Source: Kitasatospora sp. NBC_01266
Lineage (GTDB): Bacteria > Actinomycetota > Actinomycetes > Streptomycetales > Streptomycetaceae
Reading direction: 5' to 3'
Length of the DNA stretch: 64,000 bases
NCBI RefSeq assembly: GCF_036242395.1
Contig: NZ_CP108458.1
Coordinates: 992,001-1,056,000 of the forward strand
Shown here: in pieces, positions 49,062 through 57,511 of the stretch
Position numbering within the stretch: the first letter of the stretch is position 1
Layout: the number at the start of each line of letters is the position of its first letter
Made by a program: the position numbers and the translations under genes
The notes under the pieces: model-generated
What the model was told of the DNA's origin: nothing
The model's input: the letters and a program-made list of their open reading frames with translations, nothing else
Database searches by the model: none

Positions 49062-49574
49062 ATGAACACCACCGAGTACTGCGTACAGATCGCCCTGGTC
49101 CTCCTCGTCCTGCGGCAGATGCGCGGCGGAAAGCTCGACCTGATGAGCCTGGTCCTGCCGATCGTGCTGATCGGCGCCACCGCGGTGACCTACCTGAAGT
49201 CGATCCCCACCGGCGGCGGCGACCTCGCCCTGGAGATCGGCCTGGGCGCCAGCGGCGTGCTGCTCGGCACGCTGGCCGGCCTGGCCACCCGGGTCTGGAG
49301 CACCAAGGAGGGCACCTTCGCGAAGGCCGGCCTGGCCGCGGCGGCCCTGTGGGTGGGCGGCATCGGCGCCCGGATCGCCTTCGTGCTGGCCAGCGAGCAC
49401 ACCGGCTTCGGTCAGCAGGTGGTCGACTTCAGCCGCAACCAGGACATCACCAGCCAGCAGGCCTGGGTCGTCGCCTTCGTCCTGATGGCGCTGGGCGAGG
49501 CCGTCTCCCGGCTGATCACCATCCGGCTGCGCGCCCTGCGGCTGCGCAGCGCCGCGGCCCCGCTCGCCGCGTGA
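49062..49574 (+). CDS. Small polytopic membrane protein (CcdC/DUF1453-like)
   Basis: A 170-residue integral membrane protein with about four helices: CVQIALVLLVLRQM, LPIVLIGATAVTYL, LGASGVLLGTLAGLATRVW, FAKAGLAAAALWVGGIGARIAFVLA and a C-terminal AWVVAFVLMALGEAVSRLI. The R-x-M-R-G-G-K-L-D pattern after the first helix resembles CcdC/DUF1453 proteins. A 49-base longer run of codons upstream is not convincing; the ATG at 49062 was taken. Function is unknown. It has no clear link to the kinase before it. Confidence 0.72.
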   Translation: MNTTEYCVQIALVLLVLRQMRGGKLDLMSLVLPIVLIGATAVTYLKSIPTGGGDLALEIGLGASGVLLGTLAGLATRVWSTKEGTFAKAGLAAAALWVGGIGARIAFVLASEHTGFGQQVVDFSRNQDITSQQAWVVAFVLMALGEAVSRLITIRLRALRLRSAAAPLAA

Positions 49575-49586
49575 GTGCCCGCCCCG

Positions 49587-49627
49587 CGCGTTGACCCTCC
49601 GGTCACCCCGACCGGAGGGTCAACGCG
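49587..49627. terminator. Perfect 18-bp hairpin between convergent genes
   Basis: CGCGTTGACCCTCCGGTC at 49587-49604 and its exact reverse complement at 49610-49627 enclose the loop ACCCC. The stop codon of the truncated MFS gene (TCA at 49620-49622 on this strand) lies in the second arm. It can end transcription from both sides. Confidence 0.85.
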
Positions 49628-50438
49628 TGCCCGGCGCGCGCCGGGCCACGGCGGTACCGGCCAGCAGTTGGAAGCCGGCGGCGGCGAGCAGCGCCCCGGG
49701 CAGCGACCGGCTCGCCAGCGGTCCGGCGAGGGCCGCGCCGAAGGCGAAGGCGGTGAGCTTGAGGCTGGCGCCGGTGGTGAAGACCTGGCCGCGCAGCCGC
49801 TCCGGCGCCTCCCGGTGCCGCACCGCGAAGAGCGCGGTGAGCTGCGGCCCCTCGGCGGCGCCCAGCAGCAGCACGGCCGCGATGACCGGGACCGGCCGGC
49901 AACGCGCCGCGAGCAGCAGCGCGAGCGCCTGGACCGCGGCGGCACACCGGAGCACGGTGTCGGGCGCGGGCTGACGCGGCACCCGGGCGAGCAGGAGGTT
50001 GGCCGCCAACCCCGCACCGGCGAGCAGCGCGAGCAGCAGCGCCCCGCGTCCCGCACCGCCGAGCGCCCGCGCCCCGAGCAGCGGGGCGCAGGCCACCAGC
50101 AGGCCCTGGCCCGCGCAGGAGAGCGCCGAACCGGCGGTGGCCCGGGCCAGCGGCCGGGTCCGGACGACGGCCCGCAGCCCCGCACCGAGGTCGCCGAGCA
50201 GCGCCCCGCCGCCCGCGTATCCCGCCCCCGGCGGCAGCCGCCAGGCCACCGGCACCGCGCAGCAGATCAGCGCGACCGCCAGCAGCACACCGGCCCGCAC
50301 CCCGGCCAGGCTCGCGAGGGCACCGGCCAGCCCGGGGCCCAGCAGGGCGGCGAGGTCGAAGGTCATCGCGTCCAGCGCGTTCGCCCGGCCCAGCCGGGTC
50401 GGCGGCGCCACCCGTGGCAGCTGCGCCGTCCAGCCGCC
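49620..50438 (-). pseudogene. MFS transporter, N-terminal part missing
   Basis: The frame encodes only the last two thirds of an MFS transporter. It starts abruptly at GGWTAQLPRVAPPTRLGRANALDAM, which in intact relatives is in the middle of the N-terminal half. About six to seven helices remain, including GLRAVVRTRPLARATAGSAL and an AAEGPQLTALFAVRHREA loop. The segment before GGW (right of about 50438) no longer reads as transporter and is instead the start of the oppositely oriented CGNR-type gene. A GTG at 50411 could start a 263-residue remnant, but roughly 130-150 residues are missing, so transport is unlikely. Confidence 0.75.
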
Positions 50439-50965
50439 ACTCGGTGGCCGCCACCGCCCACCGCACCGCCGCGCTGATCAACGTGCTGGCCGGGGAGCCG
50501 CCGACGGCGGGCACCGTCGCCAAGGTGCTGCGCGAGCACGGCGAAGCCGATCCGATCGACCTCACGGAGCACGACCTCGCGCAACTGCGGGCCGCCGCCC
50601 TGCTGCTGCGCGAGGTGTTCGCCGCCGAAGGGGTGGACGGCGCCGCCGACCTGCTGAACCGCCTGCTCGCCGAGCACACCGGCCGACTGCGGCTCTCCTC
50701 GCACCAGGGCCGCAGCCCCTGGCACCCGCACCTGGACACCGACGACGACGCCCCGTGGGCCGCCTGGTTCCTGGCCTCGTCCTGCCTGGCGCTGACCGTG
50801 CTGGTCTGGGACCGCCAGCGGCCGCCCGGTGGGCTGTGCGCCTCCCCGAGCTGCCACCAGGTCCACCTCGCCCTGGGCAGCGGCCCGACCCGCCGCTACT
50901 GCTCACGCCGCTGCGCCACCCGCGAGCGCGTCGCCGCGCACCGCCGCGCCCACCCGCAGACCTGA
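50414..50965 (+). CDS. CGNR-type zinc-finger DNA-binding protein
   Basis: A 183-residue protein of the ABATE/CGNR family. The helical ABATE-like region (about 15-130) contains AALINVLAGEP and LRAAALLLREVFAAEG. The C-terminal finger is GLCASPSCHQVHLALG...RRYCSRRCATRERVAAHRR, with the cysteines of a treble-clef zinc finger and CATR in place of CGNR. Such proteins often regulate a divergent transporter. Here the divergent MFS gene is truncated right at this gene, so the N-terminus (GTG at 50414 lies inside MFS-derived sequence) and promoter may be altered or lost. Confidence 0.75.
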   Translation: MAAAPSSRHSVAATAHRTAALINVLAGEPPTAGTVAKVLREHGEADPIDLTEHDLAQLRAAALLLREVFAAEGVDGAADLLNRLLAEHTGRLRLSSHQGRSPWHPHLDTDDDAPWAAWFLASSCLALTVLVWDRQRPPGGLCASPSCHQVHLALGSGPTRRYCSRRCATRERVAAHRRAHPQT

Positions 50966-51056
50966 GGCCCGCACCCGAACGCACGACCGGGCGGACCGAC
51001 ACCGGCCCGCCCAGCCACCCCGCCGCCCCCTGCTTCTTACCGTCGACTACGCACCA

Positions 51057-51401
51057 TCACCCAGCCGGTGACGCCCCGCCAGGGCCACCCGGCCCGCCGC
51101 CCGGTTCGCGCAGCATCCGCAGCCGCCGCTGGTACTCCTCCTCGTCGATCTCGCCGCGCGCGTACCGCTCCCCGAGGATGCGCTCGGCCTCGCCGCCCGA
51201 CCGGCCGGGCCAACCGCCGCCCGCCGGGCCGCTCATCGGCGCCCCGCCCGCGGCCATGTGGTGCCGGTTCGCCGCGAGCCGGGCCACCATCACGATCAAC
51301 ACCACCAGCGCCGCCAGCAGCAGGAACCCGCCGACCGAGAAGATCCAGAAGCCGGCATGCCAGCCGCCGATGCCGGCTCCGTGGTGATAGCGGTAGAACA
51401 T
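51057..51401 (-). CDS. SHOCT-domain membrane protein
   Basis: A 114-residue protein. One membrane helix (about residues 15-42, FWIFSVGGFLLLAALVVLIVMVA) follows a His/Gly-rich N-terminus. A Gly/Ala/Pro linker leads to the SHOCT motif EAERILGERYARGEIDEEEYQRRLRML (given here in part as 74-97), then a Gly/Pro tail. SHOCT motifs are short C-terminal oligomerisation segments. Role unknown; it is a single-gene unit. GGAGAGG lies upstream of the ATG. Confidence 0.88.
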   Translation of the reverse strand: MFYRYHHGAGIGGWHAGFWIFSVGGFLLLAALVVLIVMVARLAANRHHMAAGGAPMSGPAGGGWPGRSGGEAERILGERYARGEIDEEEYQRRLRMLREPGGGPGGPGGASPAG

Positions 51402-51593
51402 CCCGCACCGCCTCTCCGGGCCTCGGCTCCGAGGCCGCCAACTCCACCGCCCGACTTGTCCGGTTTCCTCCAGTGTGCCCCCCGATTATGAGCGCACCCT
51501 ATAAACCTGACCGCGAACGGCCGCGACCGCACCAGCCATCGGAATTCTGGCATCGACCCGGCGGGCGACCGGCGCCGGCGCACGAGGCGGGTG

Positions 51594-51860
51594 TCAGGAC
51601 AGCAGGCCGTTGCAGCCGGGCAGCTTGAACGTCTGCTCGCCGTGTCCGCCGGCCAGGTCGCTGACGTTGTTTCCGATGTTCACGATGATCGTGCAGCCCT
51701 GGCTCTCGATGGAGATCCGGGCCTTGGCCTTGAAGGTGTGGTCCGACTCGGACAGCGGCCAGTGTTACGACCCGGCGGCCGGTGTGGTGCAGGTCAGCAC
51801 CCCACAGGAGTCCATCAGCGGCAGCTCCGTACTCCCGATCGCCGAGCTCCCCCAATCGCC
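51594..51860 (-). pseudogene. Decayed small secreted-type protein gene with in-frame TAA
   Basis: On the minus strand one frame reads like protein from about 51860 down to a TGA at 51594-51596: IGDWGSSAIGSTELPL, MDSCGVLTCTTPAAGS, then TAA (51765-51767), then HWPLSESDHTFKAKARISIE and SQGCTIIVNIGNN...KLPGCNGLLS. Both sides of the TAA have coding-like third positions, and the piece after it has no start codon. TAA is a rare stop in this genome. No N-terminal signal or start is found before the PP2C gene at 51923, so the front is also lost. I do not recognise the family; paired cysteines suggest an exported protein. Confidence 0.45.
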
Positions 51861-51922
51861 GATCGGTCTGAATCGATGGGATGATCTGATCAAGGACTGC
51901 CCCCGGCCAGGCAGGAGGGACC

Positions 51923-53719
51923 ATGGCCGACCCCGTTGGCGCGTTCTCCTTCCTGGACGACGCCCAGGCCCGCGAACTGCTGGCCGCGCTGGACGCCGCG
52001 CTCGGCGAGCGCCCCGCGCTGGACGCGCTGCTCGCCGACTACCACCTGGTGCGCCAGATCCTGGACCGCGCCACGGTGGGCATCGCCGTCTTCGACCTGG
52101 AGCTGCGCTACCGGTACGTCAACCGGACCCTGGCCGAGATCAACGGGGTCCCGGCCACCGGCCACACCGGCCGGACGATCGCCGAGGTGGTGCCGGGCAT
52201 CGAGGTGGACGCCGCCGAGAGCGCGCTGCGCGAGGTGCTGGCCGACGGCAAGCCGCGGGCGCTCACCATCGAGGGCACCACCGCCTCCGGCCCCGCCACC
52301 GAACCGCGCTGGTGGCACAACGCCTACCACCGGCTGGACTCGGCGGCGGGCGTGCCGCTGGGCGCCGTCGGGATGGTGCTGGAGATCACCGAGGACCGCC
52401 GGATCCGGCACGCCCTGGACCGGGCCCGGACCCGCCTGGCGCTGCTGGACGAGGCGGCCACCCGGATCGGCACCACGCTCGACGTGGCGCAGGCCTCCAA
52501 GGAGCTGACCCGGCTGCTGGTGCCGCGGCTGGCCGACGTCGCGCTGGTCGACATCGTGGAACCCGACCGGCACGCCGGCGAGCCGGCCACCGGCGACGGC
52601 CTGGCGATGCGCCGGCTGGCCCTGAGCACCACGCCCGCGCTGGTCGGCACCAGCGACCTGGTCGGCGGCACCGGCGCGCTGATCCACCCGCAGGCGGGCT
52701 CGGCGGTGGCCCGCTGCGTGGCCGAGGCGGCACCGATCGTGCTCAACTTCCCGTCCGACGCGCAACTGCGCACCACTGCGCCGAACGCCGCCCGGGTGAG
52801 CCGCTACCGGCAGCTCGGCCTGCACTCGGGCGCCTTCGTGCCGCTCACCGCGGGCGGCACGGTGATCGGCGCGCTGACCCTGGCCCGGGGCGGCCAGTCG
52901 CCCGCGTTCACCCCGGACGAGGTCGCGCTGATGGTCGAGCTGGCCAGCCGGGCCGGGTCGGGCATCAGCAACGCGCAGCGCTACTCGCACGAGCACGAGT
53001 CCGCGCTGGCGCTGCAGCGGGCGCTGCTGGCCGAGCCGATGACCCCGCACCCGGACGTCGAGTGCGCGGGCCGCTACCTGCCGGCCGGCACCAGCGCGGA
53101 GGTGGGCGGCGACTGGTACGACACGGTCGCGCTGCCCGGCGGGCGGACCCTGCTGGTGGTCGGCGACGTGATGGGGCACGGGCTGGACGCGGCGGCCACC
53201 ATGAGCGAGTACCGCTCCCTGGTCCGGGCGCTGGCGCTGCAGCGGCGCTCACCAGCCGGGATCCTGTGGGAGGCCGAGCGGATCGTCGAGGCGCTGGAAC
53301 AGGAACGGGTGGCGACCTGCGTGCTGGCCCTGCTCGACCCGGCCACGCACAGCTGCACCTTCGCCACCGCCGGGCACCTGCCGCCGCTCCAGCTCGACCG
53401 GCCGCACCAGTACGGCCGGCTACTGCGGCTACCGGTCGGCCCGCCGCTGGGCACCGGCGCCGGCGGCCACAGCGCGATCACGCTGCCCTTCGACCCGGGC
53501 GCGACCCTGCTGCTCTACACCGACGGCCTGATCGAGCGCCGCGACCGCGACATCGAGCAGTCGCTGGCGGCGCTCGCCGCCCTGCGCTTCGATCCGGCCG
53601 CCCCGCTGGAGCACCTGATCGACACCGCGCTGACCGGCCTGACCGCCGGGCACGGCGAGGACGACGTCGCCATCCTCGCCACCCGGCTGGCCGACGCGCA
53701 CCGGGACCGACGGGCCTGA
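51923..53719 (+). CDS. PAS-GAF-PP2C (SpoIIE-type) protein phosphatase
   Basis: A 598-residue cytoplasmic signalling phosphatase. A PAS domain (about 40-160, LDRATVGIAVFDLELRYRYV, TGRTIAEVVPG), a GAF domain (about 175-350, LLDEAATRIGTTLDVAQASK) and a SpoIIE/RsbU-type PP2C domain (about 370-590) are visible. The phosphatase has GGDWYDTVAL and VVGDVMGHGLDAA for metals, TAGHLPPL, and LLYTDGLIERRD. No anti-sigma kinase domain is attached. It probably removes phosphate from an anti-sigma-factor antagonist elsewhere. AGGAGGG lies before the ATG. Confidence 0.95.
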   Translation: MADPVGAFSFLDDAQARELLAALDAALGERPALDALLADYHLVRQILDRATVGIAVFDLELRYRYVNRTLAEINGVPATGHTGRTIAEVVPGIEVDAAESALREVLADGKPRALTIEGTTASGPATEPRWWHNAYHRLDSAAGVPLGAVGMVLEITEDRRIRHALDRARTRLALLDEAATRIGTTLDVAQASKELTRLLVPRLADVALVDIVEPDRHAGEPATGDGLAMRRLALSTTPALVGTSDLVGGTGALIHPQAGSAVARCVAEAAPIVLNFPSDAQLRTTAPNAARVSRYRQLGLHSGAFVPLTAGGTVIGALTLARGGQSPAFTPDEVALMVELASRAGSGISNAQRYSHEHESALALQRALLAEPMTPHPDVECAGRYLPAGTSAEVGGDWYDTVALPGGRTLLVVGDVMGHGLDAAATMSEYRSLVRALALQRRSPAGILWEAERIVEALEQERVATCVLALLDPATHSCTFATAGHLPPLQLDRPHQYGRLLRLPVGPPLGTGAGGHSAITLPFDPGATLLLYTDGLIERRDRDIEQSLAALAALRFDPAAPLEHLIDTALTGLTAGHGEDDVAILATRLADAHRDRRA

Positions 53720-53758
53720 CCCGGCTCAAGGTCTTACCGGGCTCAGGTCTTGCTGGGC

Positions 53759-53944
53759 TCAGGCCTCGCCGGGGCGCCAGGTCGGCCACTCCCACGGGTG
53801 GTCCTGCCACTCGACCTGCTCGGGGTCGGCCAGGTCGATCTTCGGGAAGAGCCGGGTCGCCTCCGCACGGAACTCCTGCCGGTCCACCGGCTCCCACTCG
53901 TGCCCCCTGAAGCGGACCAGACGGTAGCGGCTGTCACTGCTCAT
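53759..53944 (-). CDS. Conserved small protein
   Basis: A 61-residue acidic protein reading RYRLVRFRGHEWEPVDRQEF near the start and ending EQVEWQDHPWEWPTWRPGEA, rich in Trp, Glu and Pro. No signal, membrane segment or known motif is seen. The start at 53944 has GAGG 8 bases upstream; an ATG at 53989 would add 15 residues but lacks a ribosome site. The wording is not random, with aromatic and charged residues spread evenly, so I think it is a real gene of unknown function. Confidence 0.6.
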   Translation of the reverse strand: MSSDSRYRLVRFRGHEWEPVDRQEFRAEATRLFPKIDLADPEQVEWQDHPWEWPTWRPGEA

Positions 53945-54083
53945 CGCGGCGACCTCGACCAGCGGGTCATGACTCTGGTTTCTGTCCATACCACCAGGCT
54001 GGCCGTCCGGCCCCGTCCCCGCCACCGCGTCCGGTCCGGAGCCAGCGACGGGGACGGGGTGGCGGGGACGGGGCCGGGGCGGC

Positions 54084-55055
54084 TCAGGAGTCGCAGTCGG
54101 TCCGGTAGAGGAACCGGGCCACGCTCGGATCACCCACGTTGTCCCGGGTGATGCTGGCCAGGTCGGTCTGGATGTCGGCGTCCACCGCCTTCCCGGTGAG
54201 CGCGTTGGCCAGCTGGTCCACCGCCTGCTGGCCGATCCCGTACGGGTCCTGGGAGATCAGCGCGTCCACCGACCCGCTCTTCAACTCGGCCACCTGCTGC
54301 GGTCCGGCGTCGAACGAGACCACCTTGACCACGCCCTGCCTGCCCGCGTCCTTCAGCCCGGTCCCGACCCCCTCACCGGTCTGCGAGTTGGCGGCGAAGA
54401 TGCCCACCAGACCGGGGTGGGCGGAGAGTTCGTCGCTGACAGCGGAGGCCGCGCCCTGGGCGGTGTCACCGACCTGACGGACGTCGTCGATCTTCAGACC
54501 GGGGTCCTTCGCGGCCAGCTCCTGCTTGAAGCCCTGGATCCTGGCGTTGGTGGTGGTCGTCGTCAGGTCCGGCGTGAGCACCACCACCTCGCCGCTGCCA
54601 CCGGTCAGTTGGGCCATCGTGTCGGCCGCCTGCCGGCCGCCCTGCAAGTTGTTCGAGGAGATCCGGGTGATCCCGATCGAGGGGTCGGTCAGCGTGGTGT
54701 CGACGATCGCCACCTTCGTCCCGGCACTCTGCAGGGTGCGGATCGGGCCCTGCAGCGAGTTCGGGTCCACCGGCGCGATCAGCACCCCGGCCGGGCGGGT
54801 CGCGGTCACACTGGTCAGCGAACTCACCTGCTCGGGCACGCTCCAGTCGGCCGAGCCGGTGGCGGTGAACTTGTCGCCGAGCTTGCCCGCCTCGGCCTGC
54901 GCGCCGCACTTCATGGTGATGTAGAAGGGGTCGCCGGTCTTGCCGGCCACGAAGGTGATGGTCTTCTGGCCGGCCTGCGCGCCACCCGAACTGCCGCAGC
55001 CCGCCACCAGCGCGAGCAGCGCGACCGCACCCACCGCCAAAGCCTTGCTGTGCAC
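54084..55055 (-). CDS. Ribose-type ABC transporter substrate-binding lipoprotein
   Basis: A 323-residue periplasmic-binding-protein type I lipoprotein. The signal ends with LVAGC; the mature fold starts KTITFVAGKTGDPFYITMKCGAQ, and has GVLIAPVDPNSLQGPI, GEVVVLTPDL and VGIFAANSQTGEGVGTGL, typical of ribose/autoinducer-type sugar receptors. It is third in an ATPase-permease-receptor operon divergent to psuG-psuK, so a nucleoside or pseudouridine ligand is plausible. The GTG at 55055 was chosen for its AAGGAGG ribosome site; the frame extends to 55082. Confidence 0.92.
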   Translation of the reverse strand: MHSKALAVGAVALLALVAGCGSSGGAQAGQKTITFVAGKTGDPFYITMKCGAQAEAGKLGDKFTATGSADWSVPEQVSSLTSVTATRPAGVLIAPVDPNSLQGPIRTLQSAGTKVAIVDTTLTDPSIGITRISSNNLQGGRQAADTMAQLTGGSGEVVVLTPDLTTTTTNARIQGFKQELAAKDPGLKIDDVRQVGDTAQGAASAVSDELSAHPGLVGIFAANSQTGEGVGTGLKDAGRQGVVKVVSFDAGPQQVAELKSGSVDALISQDPYGIGQQAVDQLANALTGKAVDADIQTDLASITRDNVGDPSVARFLYRTDCDS

Positions 55056-55113
55056 CGTGAGTTCCTCCTTGCTGGATTCCACCGTCCGTACCGGGCCTAG
55101 CGTCTGTCCTGCG

Positions 55114-56205
55114 TCACCGGTTGCTGCGCCGTCGCCGACGCAACTGGTCGAAGTAGACGGCCAGGATCAGCACCGCGCCCACCGCCACCGTCTGCCAGAA
55201 GGACTGCACCTGAAGGATGGTGAAGCCGCTCTGCAGCACGGCGGGGATGAAGACGCCGATCACGGTGCCGATCACCGTGCCGACGCCGCCGAACAGGCTG
55301 GTGCCGCCGAGCACCACCGCGGCGATCGCGTTGAGGTTGTCCTGGGCGCCGCTGGTCAGCGTGGTGCTGCTGTAGTGCGCGAGGTTGAGCACGCCCGCGA
55401 GGCCGGAGAGCAGACCGGACAGCGCGTAGACCTTGATCAGATGGCGGTCGACCCGGATGCCGACCCGGGCCGCCGCCTCCTCGTTGGACCCGACGGCCAG
55501 GGTGTAGCGGCCGAACCGGGTGGTCCGCAGGGCCAGCGCGGCGAGCGCGACCACCAGGACCGCGACGACGATCAGCCACGGGATCCCCAGCACGCTGCCG
55601 CTGCCGACCGAATTGGCCAGCGAGGCGGGCACGTTGCCGACGTCCACGCCGTGCGTGAGGACCTGGCCCAGGCCCAGCGCGATGCCGAGCGTACCCAGGG
55701 TGACGATCAGCGGCGGGACCTTGGCCTTGGCCACCCAGATCCCGTTGAAGACACCCCAGGCCAGCCCCCCGAGCAGCCCCGCCAGCGCCCCGGCGAGGAT
55801 CGTGCCCGCCCCGGCGTTCGGGCCGGGGTCCAGCGCGTTCATCGTCTTCACCGCGACCACGCCGGAGAAGATCAGCACCGAGCCGACCGACAGGTCGATG
55901 CCCGAGGTGACGATCACGAAGGTCTGACCGACCGCGAGCACCACCAGGATCGAGGACTCCACGGCGATGCTCTTGAACTCGAAGGTGGTGGCGAAGGCGT
56001 TCGGCCGCAGCGCCGAGAAGGCCGCGACCAGCACGAGCAGGACCAGGAAGGTCCACAGCGTGTTCTGGCCACGGGCGCGCTGCCACAGCAGCGCCGCAGC
56101 ACCGCGCGGTGCCGCCGGCGCCGGGGCCGGGGCCGGCTCAGCCGTCGGGGTCGGCACCGGTTCCGGTGCGGGCGGTGACTCGGGCGTCAGCGGTGCCTCG
56201 CTCAC
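55114..56205 (-). CDS. Ribose-type ABC transporter permease
   Basis: A 363-residue RbsC-type permease with about eight to ten helices after a Pro/Ala-rich N-terminal tail of 35 residues. Family segments are GIDLSVGSVLIFSGVV, LVTLGTLGIALG-type, GRYTLAVGSNEEAARVGIRVDR in part (the EAA-like loop), LNAIAAVVLGGTSLFGG and VGTVIGTVIGVFIPAVLQSG. It forms the channel for the receptor encoded next. The GTG at 56205 overlaps the ATPase stop (GTGA). It has a basic C-terminus. Confidence 0.93.
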   Translation of the reverse strand: MSEAPLTPESPPAPEPVPTPTAEPAPAPAPAAPRGAAALLWQRARGQNTLWTFLVLLVLVAAFSALRPNAFATTFEFKSIAVESSILVVLAVGQTFVIVTSGIDLSVGSVLIFSGVVAVKTMNALDPGPNAGAGTILAGALAGLLGGLAWGVFNGIWVAKAKVPPLIVTLGTLGIALGLGQVLTHGVDVGNVPASLANSVGSGSVLGIPWLIVVAVLVVALAALALRTTRFGRYTLAVGSNEEAAARVGIRVDRHLIKVYALSGLLSGLAGVLNLAHYSSTTLTSGAQDNLNAIAAVVLGGTSLFGGVGTVIGTVIGVFIPAVLQSGFTILQVQSFWQTVAVGAVLILAVYFDQLRRRRRSNR

Positions 56206-56972
56206 GTGCGGTCCTCCTCCTCGTTCGCCAGCGCGCCGGTCATCGCCGCCACCAGTTCCTCCACCGAGGTCCGCGCCGCGCGGAACCGGGCCACCCGCCG
56301 CCCGAGCCGCAGCACTTCGATCCGGTCGGCGACCGCGAGCACCTCGGGCATGTTGTGACTGATCAACACGGTGGCCACGCCCCGGTCGCGGACCCGCCGG
56401 ATCACGTCGAGCACCCGGCCGCGCTGGACCACCCCGAGCGCGGCCGTCGGCTCGTCCATGAAGACCACCCGGGAGGCCCAGGCCACCGAACGGGCGATCG
56501 CCACGCTCTGCCGCTGACCGCCGGAGAGGGTGGCCACCGGCGCGTCGATGTCCTTGAGCTGGACGCCGAGTTCGGCGAACGCGGCGATCGAGCGCTCCCG
56601 CATGCCGCGCTTGTCCAGCACCCCGAGGGCGCCGAGCAGTCCGCCGCGGACCTGCTCGCGGCCCAGGAAGAGGTTGGCCGCCGCGTCCAGCTCGGCGGCC
56701 AGCGCCAGGTCCTGGTAGACCGTTTCGATCCCCAGCCGCTGGGCGTCGCGCGGGCCGGCGAACGAGACCGGCCGGCCGTCCAGCAGGATCTCGCCGCGGT
56801 CCGGGGCCGCCGCACCCACCAGGGTCCGCACCAGGGTCGACTTGCCGGCGCCGTTGTCACCGATCAGCGCCACCACCTCGCCCGGGTGGACGGTGAAGTG
56901 GGCGCCGCGCAGCGCCTCCACCTGGCCGTAGGTCTTCCACAGACCGCGTGCGTCGAGCAGCGGTTCGGACAT
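56202..56972 (-). CDS. Ribose-type ABC transporter ATPase (single domain)
   Basis: A 256-residue ATPase. Walker A is GDNGAGKST, the Q-loop is IETVYQDLALA, the signature is LSGGQRQSVAIAR, Walker B is VVFMDEPTAAL and the H-loop is VLISHNMPEVLA. It resembles one half of RbsA/XylG; the second half is absent, so it must work as a dimer. It is the first gene of the import operon, GGAGGAG lies just before the ATG, and it faces psuG across a 539-base gap. Confidence 0.93.
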   Translation of the reverse strand: MSEPLLDARGLWKTYGQVEALRGAHFTVHPGEVVALIGDNGAGKSTLVRTLVGAAAPDRGEILLDGRPVSFAGPRDAQRLGIETVYQDLALAAELDAAANLFLGREQVRGGLLGALGVLDKRGMRERSIAAFAELGVQLKDIDAPVATLSGGQRQSVAIARSVAWASRVVFMDEPTAALGVVQRGRVLDVIRRVRDRGVATVLISHNMPEVLAVADRIEVLRLGRRVARFRAARTSVEELVAAMTGALANEEEDRT

Positions 56973-57511
56973 CTCTCCTCCGCCCTGCCAACGTTGATGA
57001 CCTTGGCATGAACTCATGCACAACGGAGCGCTGTCAATGCCACCGGAGCCCGCTGGCCTCTCATCAACCCCACTCATCTCCAAGCCAGTTCAGCAGCTCA
57101 GGTGATCCGTCGGGCCGCTGCGGAGATCGAACGGCAGCGCCACCGGCAACCGGCCCGGCCCACCGGCAGGCGGGTCCCGGCCCGGCGGATCGGGCTGCCG
57201 TGGAAAACCGATCGCCCGAACCCCTTGACCGGGGGACAAATCGGAGCACACTGGTCTTTACACCGGAATACCGGAGAGAGCCACACCGCCGACGCAGACG
57301 TCACGTCGGCCGTCCGAGTGACCCTGATCCAGGCTCTGGCCAGGCCCCCGGCCGGGCCCGCTCGTTCTCGGAGTGGTCAGCGACGACTGACACCCACGAG
57401 GCGAGCCGGGGCCCGCCGGGGCCGCCGTCTGCCCGCCGCCACCGGCGCACCACCACCACGGGTTCACCCCTGCCACGTTTGAACTCCCCCGTACCACGCC
57501 AGGATTACGGG
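56973..57511. other. 539-base divergent control region between the importer and psuG
   Basis: No gene is supported here. Near the importer end lies a palindrome (57006-57019). TTGACC at 57225-57230 could be a -35 for psuG transcription, but no good -10 follows. Open frames present on both strands lack ribosome sites and have flat codon bias. The region is long for this compact genome, so a long leader, a small RNA or a lost gene is possible. Confidence 0.5.
57006..57019. promoter_or_regulatory. Palindrome upstream of the ABC importer
   Basis: GCATGA and TCATGC are exact reverse complements with AC between them. With the flanks TTG and ACAA the dyad extends imperfectly to about 20 bases, a size fitting a LacI- or GntR-type operator. 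It is 34 bases upstream of the ATPase ATG. No regulator gene is adjacent. Confidence 0.5.

Noticed and set aside
57102-57482. 126-residue open frame in the importer/psuG gap
   Set aside because: Flat codon bias, Arg/Pro-rich product and no ribosome site.
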